Shown here piece after piece: positions 26,205 through 34,633 of a stretch of 64,000 bases of DNA. Position 1 is the stretch's first letter. Every line of letters starts with the position of its first letter. The position numbers were made by a program, and so were the translations under genes. The DNA is from Haloterrigena salifodinae. GTDB lineage: Archaea > Halobacteriota > Halobacteria > Halobacteriales > Natrialbaceae. The stretch lies in the NCBI RefSeq assembly GCF_003977755.1, contig NZ_RQWN01000001.1, forward strand, positions 698,995-762,994, written 5' to 3'. The notes below the pieces were generated by a model. The model was not told the origin of the DNA and searched no databases. It saw only the letters and a program-made list of their open reading frames with translations.

Positions 26205-26564
26205 TCGACTACGGAGCGCATGTGCTACCGGGTGGGTCGTTATCGTTCCTCGCTCGACTGCTCGCCATGTGGTGGCGCGCGCTGGACTGCGGTGAGAAGG
26301 GCGAGACCGGAACGAAGTGACGGTCTCGGAAAAGCGAATGGGGAGCGAAGCGACCCGTGTGCCACTGACGAACCGCAGTCTGAACCCGTGCGAGGGATGA
26401 GTGACCGGAGGGAACGAATCGGCTGGGGAGGAAGTGGCAACTCCCCGTTGCCACGATAGCAGAACGCTTCGTCTCAGTACGTTCTCCCTCGCACACACCA
26501 CTCGCCGAACCGTGACTAGTAAGCGAACCCGAGTCCCTAAATCGCTCGAGCGCATCCGGTCGGT
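26205..26564. other. intergenic region with haloarchaeal-type small hairpins
   Basis: 360 nt between nreA and a small membrane protein. No credible gene. It carries a perfect 8-bp hairpin with an 11-nt loop (26302-26328) and a second weak hairpin (26340-26356) whose loop is almost the same sequence (GAACGAAGTGA and GAGCGAAGCGA). Such loop-conserved, stem-variable elements are frequent in haloarchaeal intergenic DNA in my recollection. Confidence 0.55.
26302..26328. repeat. 8-bp hairpin with GAACGAAGTGA loop
   Basis: CGAGACCG (26302-26309) and CGGTCTCG (26321-26328) pair perfectly around an 11-nt loop. A related loop (GAGCGAAGCGA) recurs at 26343-26353 between GGG and CCC. Confidence 0.7.
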
Positions 26565-26774
26565 ATGGCTCTGGCGCTCGTCAGCACCGAATTCCTCACC
26601 GCGATGGGACTGCTGGTCGTCCTCGTCGGCGTCCCGCTGTTCGTTCTCGGGGTCATCGCCCTCGTCACGGGGTACATCCAGTACGACGCCGAGCGGTATC
26701 TCGAGGAACTCGAGGCCGCTGAGGCCGCCGAAGTTGCCGAGGTCGCCGAAGACGGTGAGTTGGCGGACGACTGA
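26565..26774 (+). CDS. small membrane protein, unknown
   Basis: 69-aa protein with one long hydrophobic stretch or a helical hairpin (FLTAMGLLVVLVGVPLFVLG, then VIALVTGYIQY) and an acidic, Ala/Glu-rich C-terminal helix (YLEELEAAEAAEVAEVAED) that could form a cytoplasmic coil. No family recognised. It stands alone between nreA and nhaC. Codon use is normal for the genome. Confidence 0.65.
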   Translation: MALALVSTEFLTAMGLLVVLVGVPLFVLGVIALVTGYIQYDAERYLEELEAAEAAEVAEVAEDGELADD

Positions 26775-27105
26775 CGCGAACGAGAACGGGTCCACCGATC
26801 GGTTTCGGTCACTCGAGTTGTATCGGCTCACTCGAGTTCCCCTCGAACGATCCATTCGCTTTCCGCCGAGACCTCGCGTTCCTCGTTCATCGCCGGGCGT
26901 TGCCGGCCACCGACCGGTTCCCTTCTCGCGGACTGACACCGAACGTTTTTGTGCATCTGTAGTCACCGATATTCTCCGGTGTTCACCGCTGTACCCTCTG
27001 GAGGAATTATTCAACAACCTGTAAGACTGCCGTCTACATTCTCCGATGAATTATTATTAATAATAAGGCGCACCTCTTTTATTCCTAAGACGCATACGAC
27101 GGGTG
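26775..27105 (+). other. nhaC upstream region
   Basis: 331 nt, turning AT-rich in the last 70 nt. It holds the 16-bp palindrome at 27051-27066 and the TATA box TTTTATT (27077-27083) placed 23-29 nt before the nhaC ATG. No gene is seen in the GC-rich part. Confidence 0.6.
27051..27083 (+). promoter_or_regulatory. nhaC promoter with 16-bp AT palindrome
   Basis: TTATTATTAATAATAA (27051-27066) is a perfect palindrome 10 nt upstream of the TATA box TTTTATT (27077-27083). The position, just above BRE/TATA, suits an activator or repressor of the antiporter gene. The regulator is unknown. Confidence 0.6.
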
Positions 27106-28542
27106 ATGGCACTCGATTTCACTCCGACGACGGTCGAGGACCTCGAACCGGAGCGACGGCCCTCCGTCGCGCTCGCGTTCGTCCCGGTGCTGGCCGTCGT
27201 CCTCTTCCTCGGCGTGGGATCCGCCGTACTTGGGCTGGACCCCCACGTCCCCCTGCTGTGGAGTATCGTCTTCACGGGCGCCTTCGGGTATTACCTGGGC
27301 TACTCGTGGGAGGACCTCTACGAGGGCGTCGCTAACAGCCTCCTGATGGGACTGCAGGCGCTGTTGATCATCTTCACGATCTACGCGCTGATCGCGACCT
27401 GGGTCGACGCCGGGACGATTCCGGCGATGATGTACTACGGCCTCGAGTTGCTCTCGCCGTCGGTGTTCCTGCCCGTCGCCGCGGTGCTGGCCGCGATCGT
27501 CGCGTTCTCGATCGGGTCCTCGTGGACGACGGTCGGGACGCTGGGCGTCGCCTTCGTCGGCATCGGCGAGGGGCTTGGCGTGCCCGCGACGATGACCGTC
27601 GGCGCGGTCCTCTCGGGGGCCTACGCCGGCGACAAGCAGTCGCCGCTGTCGGACACGACGAACCTCGCGGCCGGCGTGACGAACACGCCGCTGTACGACC
27701 ACATTCGCCGGATGCGAACCGGGACGGTCATCGCCTTCGGGATGGCCGTCGCGATCTTCGCCGTCCTCGGCCTGCAGGCCAGCGGGAGCGTCCCGACCGA
27801 CCGCGTCGCCGAGATACAGACCGCACTGGCCGGATCCTACTCCGTCACGCCGCTGGCGTTCGTCCCGCTCGTGGTCACCTTCGGGCTCGCGCTGCGGGGC
27901 TATCCGGCCCTGCCGACGCTTGTCGGCGGGACCATCGCGGGCGTCCTCACGTCGATCCTCCTCCAGGGGACCGGCTTCGTCCCCGCGTGGGAGATCTTCA
28001 TGGGCGGCACTGCCCCCGAAACGGGATCGGATCTGGTCGACGACTTGCTCGCGACCGGCGGGCTCACCGGTTCGGCCTGGACGATCACGGTGGTCGTCGC
28101 CGCGCTCGTGCTCGGCGGTCTGCTCGAGCGGACCGGCGTGCTCGCGGTGCTCGCCAACCGGCTCTCACAGGGCATCCGGAGCTCCGGCAGCCTGATCGCC
28201 GGCACCGGCGTCTCCGCGATCGCGATCAACGCGCTGACGGCCCAACAGTACATGAGCATCGTCCTCCCCGGGATGACGCTGCGGAACCTCTACGAGGAGT
28301 TCGGACTGGACAGCGACGAACTCTCGCGGGCAGTCGAGGCCGCCGGGACGCCGACCGGCGCGCTCCTTCCGTGGCACGCCGGCGGCGTCTTTATGGCCTC
28401 CGCAACCGGCGTCCCGACTCTCGAGTACGCGCCGTTCTACCTGTTCGGGTTCCTGTCGCCGCTCGTGTTGTTCGCGATGGCCCTGACCGGATTCGGCGTG
28501 CCGACGACCCGCCGAACCGACCGTATCCAGACCGCCGACTGA
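27106..28542 (+). CDS. nhaC: Na+/H+ antiporter, NhaC family
   Basis: 478-aa polytopic membrane protein of the NhaC type. Family landmarks include SIGSSWTTVGTLGVAFVGIG, the conserved VLSGAYAGDKQSPLSDTTNL and AINALTAQQYMSIVLPGM. It exchanges Na+ for protons and helps salt and pH homeostasis. About 11-12 transmembrane segments. The ATG at 27106 is favoured over the adjacent GTG (27103) by the TATA spacing, although the two differ by one codon only. Confidence 0.94.
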   Translation: MALDFTPTTVEDLEPERRPSVALAFVPVLAVVLFLGVGSAVLGLDPHVPLLWSIVFTGAFGYYLGYSWEDLYEGVANSLLMGLQALLIIFTIYALIATWVDAGTIPAMMYYGLELLSPSVFLPVAAVLAAIVAFSIGSSWTTVGTLGVAFVGIGEGLGVPATMTVGAVLSGAYAGDKQSPLSDTTNLAAGVTNTPLYDHIRRMRTGTVIAFGMAVAIFAVLGLQASGSVPTDRVAEIQTALAGSYSVTPLAFVPLVVTFGLALRGYPALPTLVGGTIAGVLTSILLQGTGFVPAWEIFMGGTAPETGSDLVDDLLATGGLTGSAWTITVVVAALVLGGLLERTGVLAVLANRLSQGIRSSGSLIAGTGVSAIAINALTAQQYMSIVLPGMTLRNLYEEFGLDSDELSRAVEAAGTPTGALLPWHAGGVFMASATGVPTLEYAPFYLFGFLSPLVLFAMALTGFGVPTTRRTDRIQTAD

Positions 28543-28585
28543 CGACGGTTCGATCTTTTTCCGAAGGAACATTGGTCCCGAGCGG

Positions 28586-29698
28586 TCAGTCCGCGCCGTC
28601 GGACTCCGAAAGCGGTTTCTCGGCCCCGCTCGCCGCGGGTCCGGGGCTCGCGTCGGGTTCGGGGTCCGTCCACTGGTCGCCGTCTTCGCCGGAGACTCTG
28701 GTGAAGACGCTGACGCCGGCTTTGAACACCGCGAGCAGGACCGGTCCGAGGAACAGCCCCATGATGCCCAGCAGGTAGATCCCGCCGATGACGCCGACGA
28801 TGACGGCGGCCGGGTGGAGACCGGAGCCGCGATCGACGAAGATCGCCCGCAGGTAGTTGTCGATCAGCGCGAGGACCGTGAGGCCGTAGGCGAGGAGAAC
28901 GACGGCGGCGAGCGGATCGCCAACCGTCGCGAGATACCCCGCGGCGGGCCCCCAGACCAGCCAGACGCCGATCGCCGGCAGGAACGAGAGCAAGATCATG
29001 ATCACCGTCCAGAAGGCCGCGTTCGGGACGCCAACCACGGCGAGCCCGATTCCGCCGAGGAGCCCCTGGACGACCGCGACGAGGACGTGACTGTAGATTA
29101 CGGCCCAGGTGACGACGCGGACCTCCGCGAACAGTTCGTCGCGGACGGCGGGGTCGAGCGGGACGACGTCGCCGAGCCAGGCGACGAGATCGTCCCCGTC
29201 GACGAGCAGGTAGTAGAGCAGGAAGACGCAGACGGCCAGTCCGATCGCCATCTCGAGGCTGGCGTTGACCAGCCGAATCAGTTCACCCAGCGCGAGTTCG
29301 ACCGCGCTCGAGAGCGAGGACTCGATCTCGGTGTGAACCGCCGTCTCGATCGCGTCGATCTGCTGGGCCTCGAGACCGAGGTCGGTTTCGGCGATCCCGC
29401 GGGCGCTCTCGACGACGCTCGTTTCGTCGAACTCGTCGAGAAAAGAGACGGCGGTGCCCCAAACGACGGCCGAGATGACCAACAGCGGGACGACGGCGGC
29501 CAGGACGGCGACCCCGGTCAACAGGATCGCCGACGGCCGCGGCCCGAGCTTCGGCTCGAGGCGCTCGTGGGCGGGACGGAGGACGAACGCGAGGAGCCCA
29601 GCGGCCAGCACGTACTGCAATAGTGGGGTGATGACCAGGGCCGAGAGCACCCCGAGAACCACGAGCAGGAGAGCGAAAAACGCGGTGCGGAGGTCCAT
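28586..29698 (-). CDS. AI-2E family transporter
   Basis: 370-aa membrane protein of the AI-2E (PerM/TqsA) family: N-terminal pair of TM helices, an extended soluble helical part (residues about 85-135), then hydrophobic segments with LSFLPAIGVWLVWGPAA and the signature region IYLLGIMGLFLGPVLLAV. Family members export autoinducer-2 in some bacteria or act as Na+(Li+)/H+ antiporters in halophiles. The function here is open; convergent nhaC next door makes ion transport plausible but unproven. The C-terminal tail is acidic and disordered. Confidence 0.88.
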   Translation of the reverse strand: MDLRTAFFALLLVVLGVLSALVITPLLQYVLAAGLLAFVLRPAHERLEPKLGPRPSAILLTGVAVLAAVVPLLVISAVVWGTAVSFLDEFDETSVVESARGIAETDLGLEAQQIDAIETAVHTEIESSLSSAVELALGELIRLVNASLEMAIGLAVCVFLLYYLLVDGDDLVAWLGDVVPLDPAVRDELFAEVRVVTWAVIYSHVLVAVVQGLLGGIGLAVVGVPNAAFWTVIMILLSFLPAIGVWLVWGPAAGYLATVGDPLAAVVLLAYGLTVLALIDNYLRAIFVDRGSGLHPAAVIVGVIGGIYLLGIMGLFLGPVLLAVFKAGVSVFTRVSGEDGDQWTDPEPDASPGPAASGAEKPLSESDGAD

Positions 29699-29844
29699 AC
29701 GAAAACATCATTCGCGACGTACGTAAATGTTGTTGACACCTATTACGGATAATTATGTGGCCATATATAGCTGACAATGCCGGTAGAACGATCGCCGAAG
29801 CGGTCGACGAGGGTCGCTGACGGCGCGTACGCGGCGACGACGCG

Positions 29845-30309
29845 TCAGTCAGAGACGTCGGTCTCGACCGAGTCGAATCGGTCGAACGCTTCCGCGGTGA
29901 GGTCGCCGGTGGTGTCGACGATGTCGGCCCACTCGTCGTTGTCCGGCGCCATCCCGAGCAAGCGTGCGATCTTCATGATCGAGACGTGGTAGACCCGTTG
30001 ACGGCCCGGTTCCTCCTCCCAGACGATCATGTTACAGGGGAAGAGACCACCGATCCGGAGCGTCTCGTCGAGCGCTCGGTCCGCGATTTCCGGGTTGCAG
30101 GCCCCGAGGACGTAGTAGGGATCGCGGTCCGCGTCGACCTTCTCGTTGAGGAGTTCGGCGGGCGAGAACTCGACGGGGATGCCGAAGCCGACGTCCGTAC
30201 AGACCTCGCGGACGTGTTCGATCGCCTCCTCGTGGTCCATCTCGAGGACGGCCTGCTTCTCGCCGAATTCGTCGGGATCGATCGTCTCGGGGTCGATCGG
30301 GAGACTCAT
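29845..30309 (-). CDS. DUF302 domain protein
   Basis: 154-aa protein with the DUF302 fold: DHEEAIEHVREVCTDVGFGI, YVLGACNPEIADRALDET, then GLFPCNMIVWEE. These are the standard blocks of the domain, including a single conserved Cys in the GACNP and LFPCN motifs. Its biochemical role is unknown. Start ATG 30309. It is probably a separate unit from the CPBP gene 60 nt upstream on the same strand, though read-through is possible. Confidence 0.88.
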   Translation of the reverse strand: MSLPIDPETIDPDEFGEKQAVLEMDHEEAIEHVREVCTDVGFGIPVEFSPAELLNEKVDADRDPYYVLGACNPEIADRALDETLRIGGLFPCNMIVWEEEPGRQRVYHVSIMKIARLLGMAPDNDEWADIVDTTGDLTAEAFDRFDSVETDVSD

Positions 30310-30369
30310 ACATGAGCCATCGACCGGCCGTCACAAAAGCGCCCTGCCGCGCGATCGCCGCCGCGGCGT

Positions 30370-31068
30370 TCAGATCGGCACCGGGAGCCACTCGAGGAGT
30401 TCGATCACCAGCGTCGGATCGAACAGCGGGTCGTGGAGGACGAGCCAGTCAAGGAAGACCAGCCCCGCACCGTGGGCGATCACGGACGGCAAGATCGAGT
30501 TCGACTCGTAGTCGACGGTCCCGAAGAGGACATCCGTCGGCCCCGACAGCAGAAACTCGATCGGCGGTTTGCCGGCGTGGTGGAGCATGTAGACGACGGG
30601 GCTGATGAACACCGCCTTGCGGCCGATCTCCCTGACGCCGACACAGAGGAGGCCGCGGTAGTAGGTCTCGGCGGCCAGCGCGAGGCCGAACAGTTGGATC
30701 GCGTGCGGGACGAACTCACCGAGCGCCGCCGACGTCTCCCACATTGGGTAGTAGTCGCGGATCGTCGGCAGCGTCGAGCCGACCAGATAGAAGGGGAGAA
30801 CGAACAGCGAGAGCAGGACGGCGTTTCGGACCGCGACGCGATCGACGTGCCAGCCGAGGTGTCTCCCGTGGGTCAGCCCCAGCGCCAGCGGGCCGCCGAC
30901 GAGCACGACGGTGTCGACGACGAACCGCCGGGAGAGTTCGGGCGGCACGAGGTGCATCCACAGGACCGTCAGCAACGCGCCGGCCAACAGCGACTTCTGG
31001 ACCCACGAGAGGCGATCGAACTGATCGCGAAGCCAGCGACCGCCGCTTCGAGTCCGTTCCGTCGCCAC
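30370..31068 (-). CDS. CPBP-family intramembrane protease-like protein
   Basis: 232-aa membrane protein with about six hydrophobic helices and the three CPBP/Abi blocks in order: AETYYRGLL (ExxxxR), HHAGKPP, and SVIAHGAGL. The usual double Glu of EExxxR is Glu-Thr here, so one family residue differs. Family members are Rce1-like glutamic proteases or modulators of membrane signalling. The start codon is GTG at 31068, only 6 nt after the stop of the upstream gene, so the two form an operon. Confidence 0.83.
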   Translation of the reverse strand: MATERTRSGGRWLRDQFDRLSWVQKSLLAGALLTVLWMHLVPPELSRRFVVDTVVLVGGPLALGLTHGRHLGWHVDRVAVRNAVLLSLFVLPFYLVGSTLPTIRDYYPMWETSAALGEFVPHAIQLFGLALAAETYYRGLLCVGVREIGRKAVFISPVVYMLHHAGKPPIEFLLSGPTDVLFGTVDYESNSILPSVIAHGAGLVFLDWLVLHDPLFDPTLVIELLEWLPVPI

Positions 31069-31074
31069 GGGTCG

Positions 31075-31359
31075 TTACTCGTCCGCGGTCGGGACCGGGC
31101 CGGTGCCGATGACCGCCCGGACGTGCTTTTCGAACTCCTGGTGGCGCTGGAAGTACGTCTCGTCGATCGCCTCGATGACGCTCGACAGCTCCTGGGGGCC
31201 CTCGGGCGTTCGAATGATGCTGTCGCCCTCGAGGCGGTCGATCTCGCTCTTTTCCTTCGGCCAGGTCAGCCGGGAGGTGACGCGGGCGAGCGGTGCGCCC
31301 TCGACGGGCGTTCGGTCGCCGAGTTCGACTGCCGGCTCCTCCTCGTCCTCGTCGCTCAT
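31075..31359 (-). CDS. small conserved protein, possibly DUF5789-like
   Basis: 94-aa acidic protein: disordered acidic N-terminus (SDEDEEEPAVELGD), then a compact alpha/beta part (RLTWPKEKSEIDRLEGD, then GPQELSSVIEAIDETYFQRH). The pattern of a short strand, a helix and a turn resembles haloarchaeal DUF5789 proteins, but I cannot confirm it. ATG 31359 (MSDEDEEEP) is preferred over 31389. It is the first gene of an operon with the CPBP protein 6 nt downstream. Confidence 0.75.
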   Translation of the reverse strand: MSDEDEEEPAVELGDRTPVEGAPLARVTSRLTWPKEKSEIDRLEGDSIIRTPEGPQELSSVIEAIDETYFQRHQEFEKHVRAVIGTGPVPTADE

Positions 31360-31477
31360 AGGCGGCCGTTTGCGTGCCCGTCGATTCAAGCTTTCGTTTC
31401 CGGGGGTTGACTACCTCTCTATCTTGCGAGATGTGTCTGACGTAGCGTTTTGTGGTGGGAGACCGAACCCGTCGGTC

Positions 31478-32449
31478 ATGACAAGCCTGACGGAGGTCTA
31501 CGACGGGACCGCACGGGAGGTGGTCGGTCCCCGCCGGCTGTACGCGGGGACGGCGCTCGTCCTGATCGGCGCGCTCCTGGCCGTCGTGGCCGTGATTATG
31601 GCGACGACCGACCTCTTGGGCGGATACGCGGCCGTGCTGTCGCCGGGTATCGGAACCCACTACGCGTCCATCCGCCTCGCCGGCGTGCTCGCCGGCCTCG
31701 GCGTCCCGATCGCGCTGGTCGGCGTCTTCCTCGTGTTGCCCGCCAGTCGACGCGTCCACGCCGCGGCCGCGATCAGCGTGAGCCTGTGTCTGCTCGGAGT
31801 CGTCCTCTTCTGGGGCGCGTACCCCTACGACTGGCGATTCCACGGTGACGATTACACGCTGCAGGTGTCAGTGGTCTACCTGCTCGGGCTCTTTATCGCT
31901 CTCTGGAGCCTGTTCACCGCCGTTGTCAACTTCAAGACGCGCAACGACCCCGGCGGCGCGCTCGAGATGAACGTCACCCGCCAGAACAAGACGGTCGTCG
32001 AGGTCGCCGAGTCCGAGGACTCGAGCGGACTCGGCGGCATCGGCTTCCTCGGGGGCACCCCCGACGGCGAGGTCGAAACGCAGACGAACGCGGCCGACGA
32101 CGGAGACACGCTCTCGTTCGACGAGACCGCAGCCGGGTCCGGATCGACCCGACAGTCGTCGAGCGCCGGATCCGGAACCGGCGGGGCCGCTCGAGCGCGG
32201 GCGACCAGCGACGGCGGGACGGCCGCCTCGGACATCACCTCGCCGATGGACAGCGATGGCCGCGACGCGGAGATCGTCGAGTCGCCGACGCCTCAAAACC
32301 AGCCCGAGGCGCCGACGGACCGCTACTGCGGCAACTGCGAACACTTCGAGTACGTCCGCTCGTCGGATGGGATGGTCCCCTACTGCGCCCGTCACGACGC
32401 CGCGATGGAGGATATGGACGCCTGCGAGGAGTGGGAGCCGAACCGCTGA
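31478..32449 (+). CDS. membrane protein with C-terminal Cys-rich module (DUF7139-like)
   Basis: 323-aa protein with about four TM helices in the first 150 residues (LYAGTALVLIGALLAVVAVI, AGLGVPIALVGVFLVLPA, VYLLGLFIALWSLFTAVV). A long disordered Ser/Gly/Thr linker follows (about 160-265), then a C-terminal metal-binding-like module with CGNCEHFEY, YCARHDAAM and DACEEW. The soluble end probably lies in the cytoplasm. The layout is conserved in haloarchaea as far as I recall. Function unknown. Confidence 0.85.
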   Translation: MTSLTEVYDGTAREVVGPRRLYAGTALVLIGALLAVVAVIMATTDLLGGYAAVLSPGIGTHYASIRLAGVLAGLGVPIALVGVFLVLPASRRVHAAAAISVSLCLLGVVLFWGAYPYDWRFHGDDYTLQVSVVYLLGLFIALWSLFTAVVNFKTRNDPGGALEMNVTRQNKTVVEVAESEDSSGLGGIGFLGGTPDGEVETQTNAADDGDTLSFDETAAGSGSTRQSSSAGSGTGGAARARATSDGGTAASDITSPMDSDGRDAEIVESPTPQNQPEAPTDRYCGNCEHFEYVRSSDGMVPYCARHDAAMEDMDACEEWEPNR

Positions 32450-32527
32450 CCGACCGCCGCCGTCGGGCCGCGACAATTCCTTCGTCGAAACACATGTTTT
32501 ATTTCCACATACGACTATCTTCAATCA

Positions 32528-33376
32528 ATGGCATTCAACGTAGGTAACACGGTGAGAGAAGCAGTCGATCGGTTAACGACGAGTGCAGCCGCGGTACTGA
32601 TCGCCGCGCTGACGGTCATCGGCGTCGCCCAGACGGCCGCACTCCAAGATATCCTTCGCGGGTTTCTCGAATGGACGGTGGAGATGTTGCACGATCCCGA
32701 AGTCAGCGGGGAACTGAGCGCGTCGGAGATCGAAACGGCCGAGGAGCAGATCAACGCGTACATCGCCGACCTCCCGCTCGCGCTGGGCTTGAGTCCCGGC
32801 GCCGCGGCGGCGCTCTGGTTGGTCGCGTTCGTGGTCTCGCTGGCGGTCGTCGCAATCGCTATCGACGCCTTCGGGGACGAGCGAGACAGCCTCGGCGGCA
32901 TCCCGACCGACGGTCTCGGACGGAAGACCCTCCACCTGTTGCTCGGCTGGATCGCGTACAGTATTCTGGTCGCGATCGGGTTCCTCCTGCTCGTGGTCCC
33001 GGGGCCGCTGGTGGCGTTTCTCCTCATGTTCTTCGTGGCCGCGATCGTGATCGACGACGAGTCGTTCGTCAGCGCGTTCGGGTCGTCGTACAGCGTCGTC
33101 CGCGGTAATCTCCTCGGCACGTTCGCGATCGGCGTGCTCGGTATCGTCGCGTTCGGCGTCTGCTGGTACGTCGGGACGACCGTCGCCGGCATTCTCACGG
33201 GCGCTTCGGGCGCAATCGCCGCCGACTTGATCACTGCCGTCGGTCAGGTGTTCGTTCTGGCCCTCCTTACCCGAACGTACGTCAACGCGACCGCCGACGA
33301 TACCGCCGATTCGGTCAGTAGCGGTTCCGAGTGGGCGGCAGAAACCGAATCGGAATCCCAACGCGGGACGCGCTAG
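32528..33376 (+). CDS. multi-span membrane protein, unknown
   Basis: 282-aa protein with about five or six TM helices (AAAVLIAALTVIGVAQ, AALWLVAFVVSLAVVAIAI, ILVAIGFLLLVVPGPLVAFL, GNLLGTFAIGVLGIVAFGV). The stretch from VPGPLVAFLLMFFVAAIVID to SFVSAFGSSYSVVRGN resembles the stress/secretion-linked multi-pass proteins with a conserved central loop found in many haloarchaea. No catalytic residues. The stop codon TAG overlaps the convergent gene's stop in the palindrome CTAG. An AT-rich promoter region lies upstream (32490-32520). Confidence 0.8.
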   Translation: MAFNVGNTVREAVDRLTTSAAAVLIAALTVIGVAQTAALQDILRGFLEWTVEMLHDPEVSGELSASEIETAEEQINAYIADLPLALGLSPGAAAALWLVAFVVSLAVVAIAIDAFGDERDSLGGIPTDGLGRKTLHLLLGWIAYSILVAIGFLLLVVPGPLVAFLLMFFVAAIVIDDESFVSAFGSSYSVVRGNLLGTFAIGVLGIVAFGVCWYVGTTVAGILTGASGAIAADLITAVGQVFVLALLTRTYVNATADDTADSVSSGSEWAAETESESQRGTR

Positions 33377-33858
33377 AAGCCAAACAGCTGCTGACTCATC
33401 TCGAGGCCCCACTGCGGGAACTGGAAGACGAGCACCGCGACCAGCGCCAGTTCGAGAACCGTCACGGCCACCGTCATTCCGTCCGCGTACTTGCTGCTGA
33501 CCGCGACGCCGACGGGCAGGCCGAACTCCTCCTTCCAGAGCGGGTAGAACAGCGCGATGCCGCGCTTGCTGCCCGCGACGTCGAGGACGTAGTGGGTCAA
33601 CACGCCGAGCCAGACGTACTCGAGGTTCCCGAAGACGTAGGGGAAGGCGACGAAGCCGAGCAGCACCGGCAGATTGTGCAGCGTCTTCCGGTGTTTGCCG
33701 AACGCGGTGTCGACGTCCGGAAACAGCGCCCCCAGCGTCACCGGGACGCCGATCGCAACGATCATCCGGAACGTCTCGAGGTTCCCCGCCGGCTCGAGGA
33801 TGTACCCCAGCCCCAGACTCAGAAGTATCGCGTTGAGAACGTGTCCCTTCTTGTTCAT
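33373..33858 (-). CDS. YdjM/DUF457-type membrane-bound metal-dependent hydrolase
   Basis: 161-aa membrane protein with family signatures: KKGHVLNAI near the N-terminus (His), LGALFPDVDTAFGKHRKTLHN (the Asp-rich and HRxxxH block) and LGVLTHYVLDV (His, Asp). These His/Asp residues form the presumed metal site. The family is annotated from the E. coli LexA-regulated YdjM; enzymatic activity is not well defined. It is convergent with the preceding gene, the two sharing a CTAG at their stops. Confidence 0.88.
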   Translation of the reverse strand: MNKKGHVLNAILLSLGLGYILEPAGNLETFRMIVAIGVPVTLGALFPDVDTAFGKHRKTLHNLPVLLGFVAFPYVFGNLEYVWLGVLTHYVLDVAGSKRGIALFYPLWKEEFGLPVGVAVSSKYADGMTVAVTVLELALVAVLVFQFPQWGLEMSQQLFGF

Positions 33859-33996
33859 CCACCTGCCACTGGGGAAGCGACCGCCGAATAGTTTACTCTC
33901 GAGGACTGTCTTTTGCCCGTTGCTATCGGGTTCGAACGCAGGCTCGGCAGTCGTAACTGGTTGATTTTCGACAGCAGAAGGATCGCACCGCGGTTG

Positions 33997-34515
33997 TCAG
34001 ACGCCGCGGGTCTCGAGCGCCTCAAGGAGGTCCTCGAGCGCCCGATCGACGGTTTTCGCCCGCACGTCGGCGCGGTCGCCGTCGAAGACGTACCGCGAGA
34101 CCGAGGCGAACGAGGATTCGCTGCCCCACGGACCGGCGTAGGAGACGCCGATGTAGACGGTGCCGACGGGATCCTCCTCGGTGCCGCCGGTCGGGCCGGC
34201 GACACCGGTCGTCGCGATTCCCCACGTGACGTCGGCGACGTCGCGAACCCCCTGGGCCATCTGTCGGGCGACGGGTTCCGAGACGGCGCCGTACTCGTCT
34301 AACGCCTCACGGCTAACGCCGAGGTGGCGGCGCTTGGCGTCGTAGGCGTAGGTCGTCAGCCCCGAATCGAAGTAGTCGCTGGCGCCCGGCACGGCGGTGA
34401 TCGCGGCGCCGATCAGCCCCCCGGTACAGGACTCAGCGACGGCCAGCGTCTCCTCGCGGTCCCGGAACGCGTCGGCGATCTCCATCGGCAACTCGCGGTC
34501 GATGTCGTCGTTCAT
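33997..34515 (-). CDS. CinA-family nicotinamide-nucleotide amidase (PncC-like)
   Basis: 172-aa single-domain CinA C-terminal protein: LAVAESCTGGLIGAAITAVPG, the stretch SDYFDSGLTTYAYDAKRRHL, and ATTGVAGPTGGTEEDPVGTVYIG. The domain deamidates nicotinamide mononucleotide in pyridine nucleotide recycling. Length is typical of stand-alone PncC. I chose ATG 34515 (MNDDIDREL); two upstream Met codons (34527, 34548) are less likely. Confidence 0.92.
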   Translation of the reverse strand: MNDDIDRELPMEIADAFRDREETLAVAESCTGGLIGAAITAVPGASDYFDSGLTTYAYDAKRRHLGVSREALDEYGAVSEPVARQMAQGVRDVADVTWGIATTGVAGPTGGTEEDPVGTVYIGVSYAGPWGSESSFASVSRYVFDGDRADVRAKTVDRALEDLLEALETRGV

Positions 34516-34633
34516 CGGTACGCACATAACGAGCCAACGAGTCGTCAAACCACCGGACGAATGGTGACGCGACAGCGGTTCTATGAAATAGAAAATAATT
34601 TGTATTAAGTATTAGAAGAATTGATTGAATTAC

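Noticed and set aside
26205-26560. Short Arg/Ser-rich frames in the nreA-downstream gap
   Set aside because: All read through the repeat-like hairpins, have no conserved motif, and end or start inside neighbouring genes.
29760-29992. Possible 71-aa plus-strand gene after a TATA-like CATATATAG
   Set aside because: The TATA element is only about 8-15 nt from the ATG, and the product is a Ser/Arg-rich shadow of the DUF302 gene.
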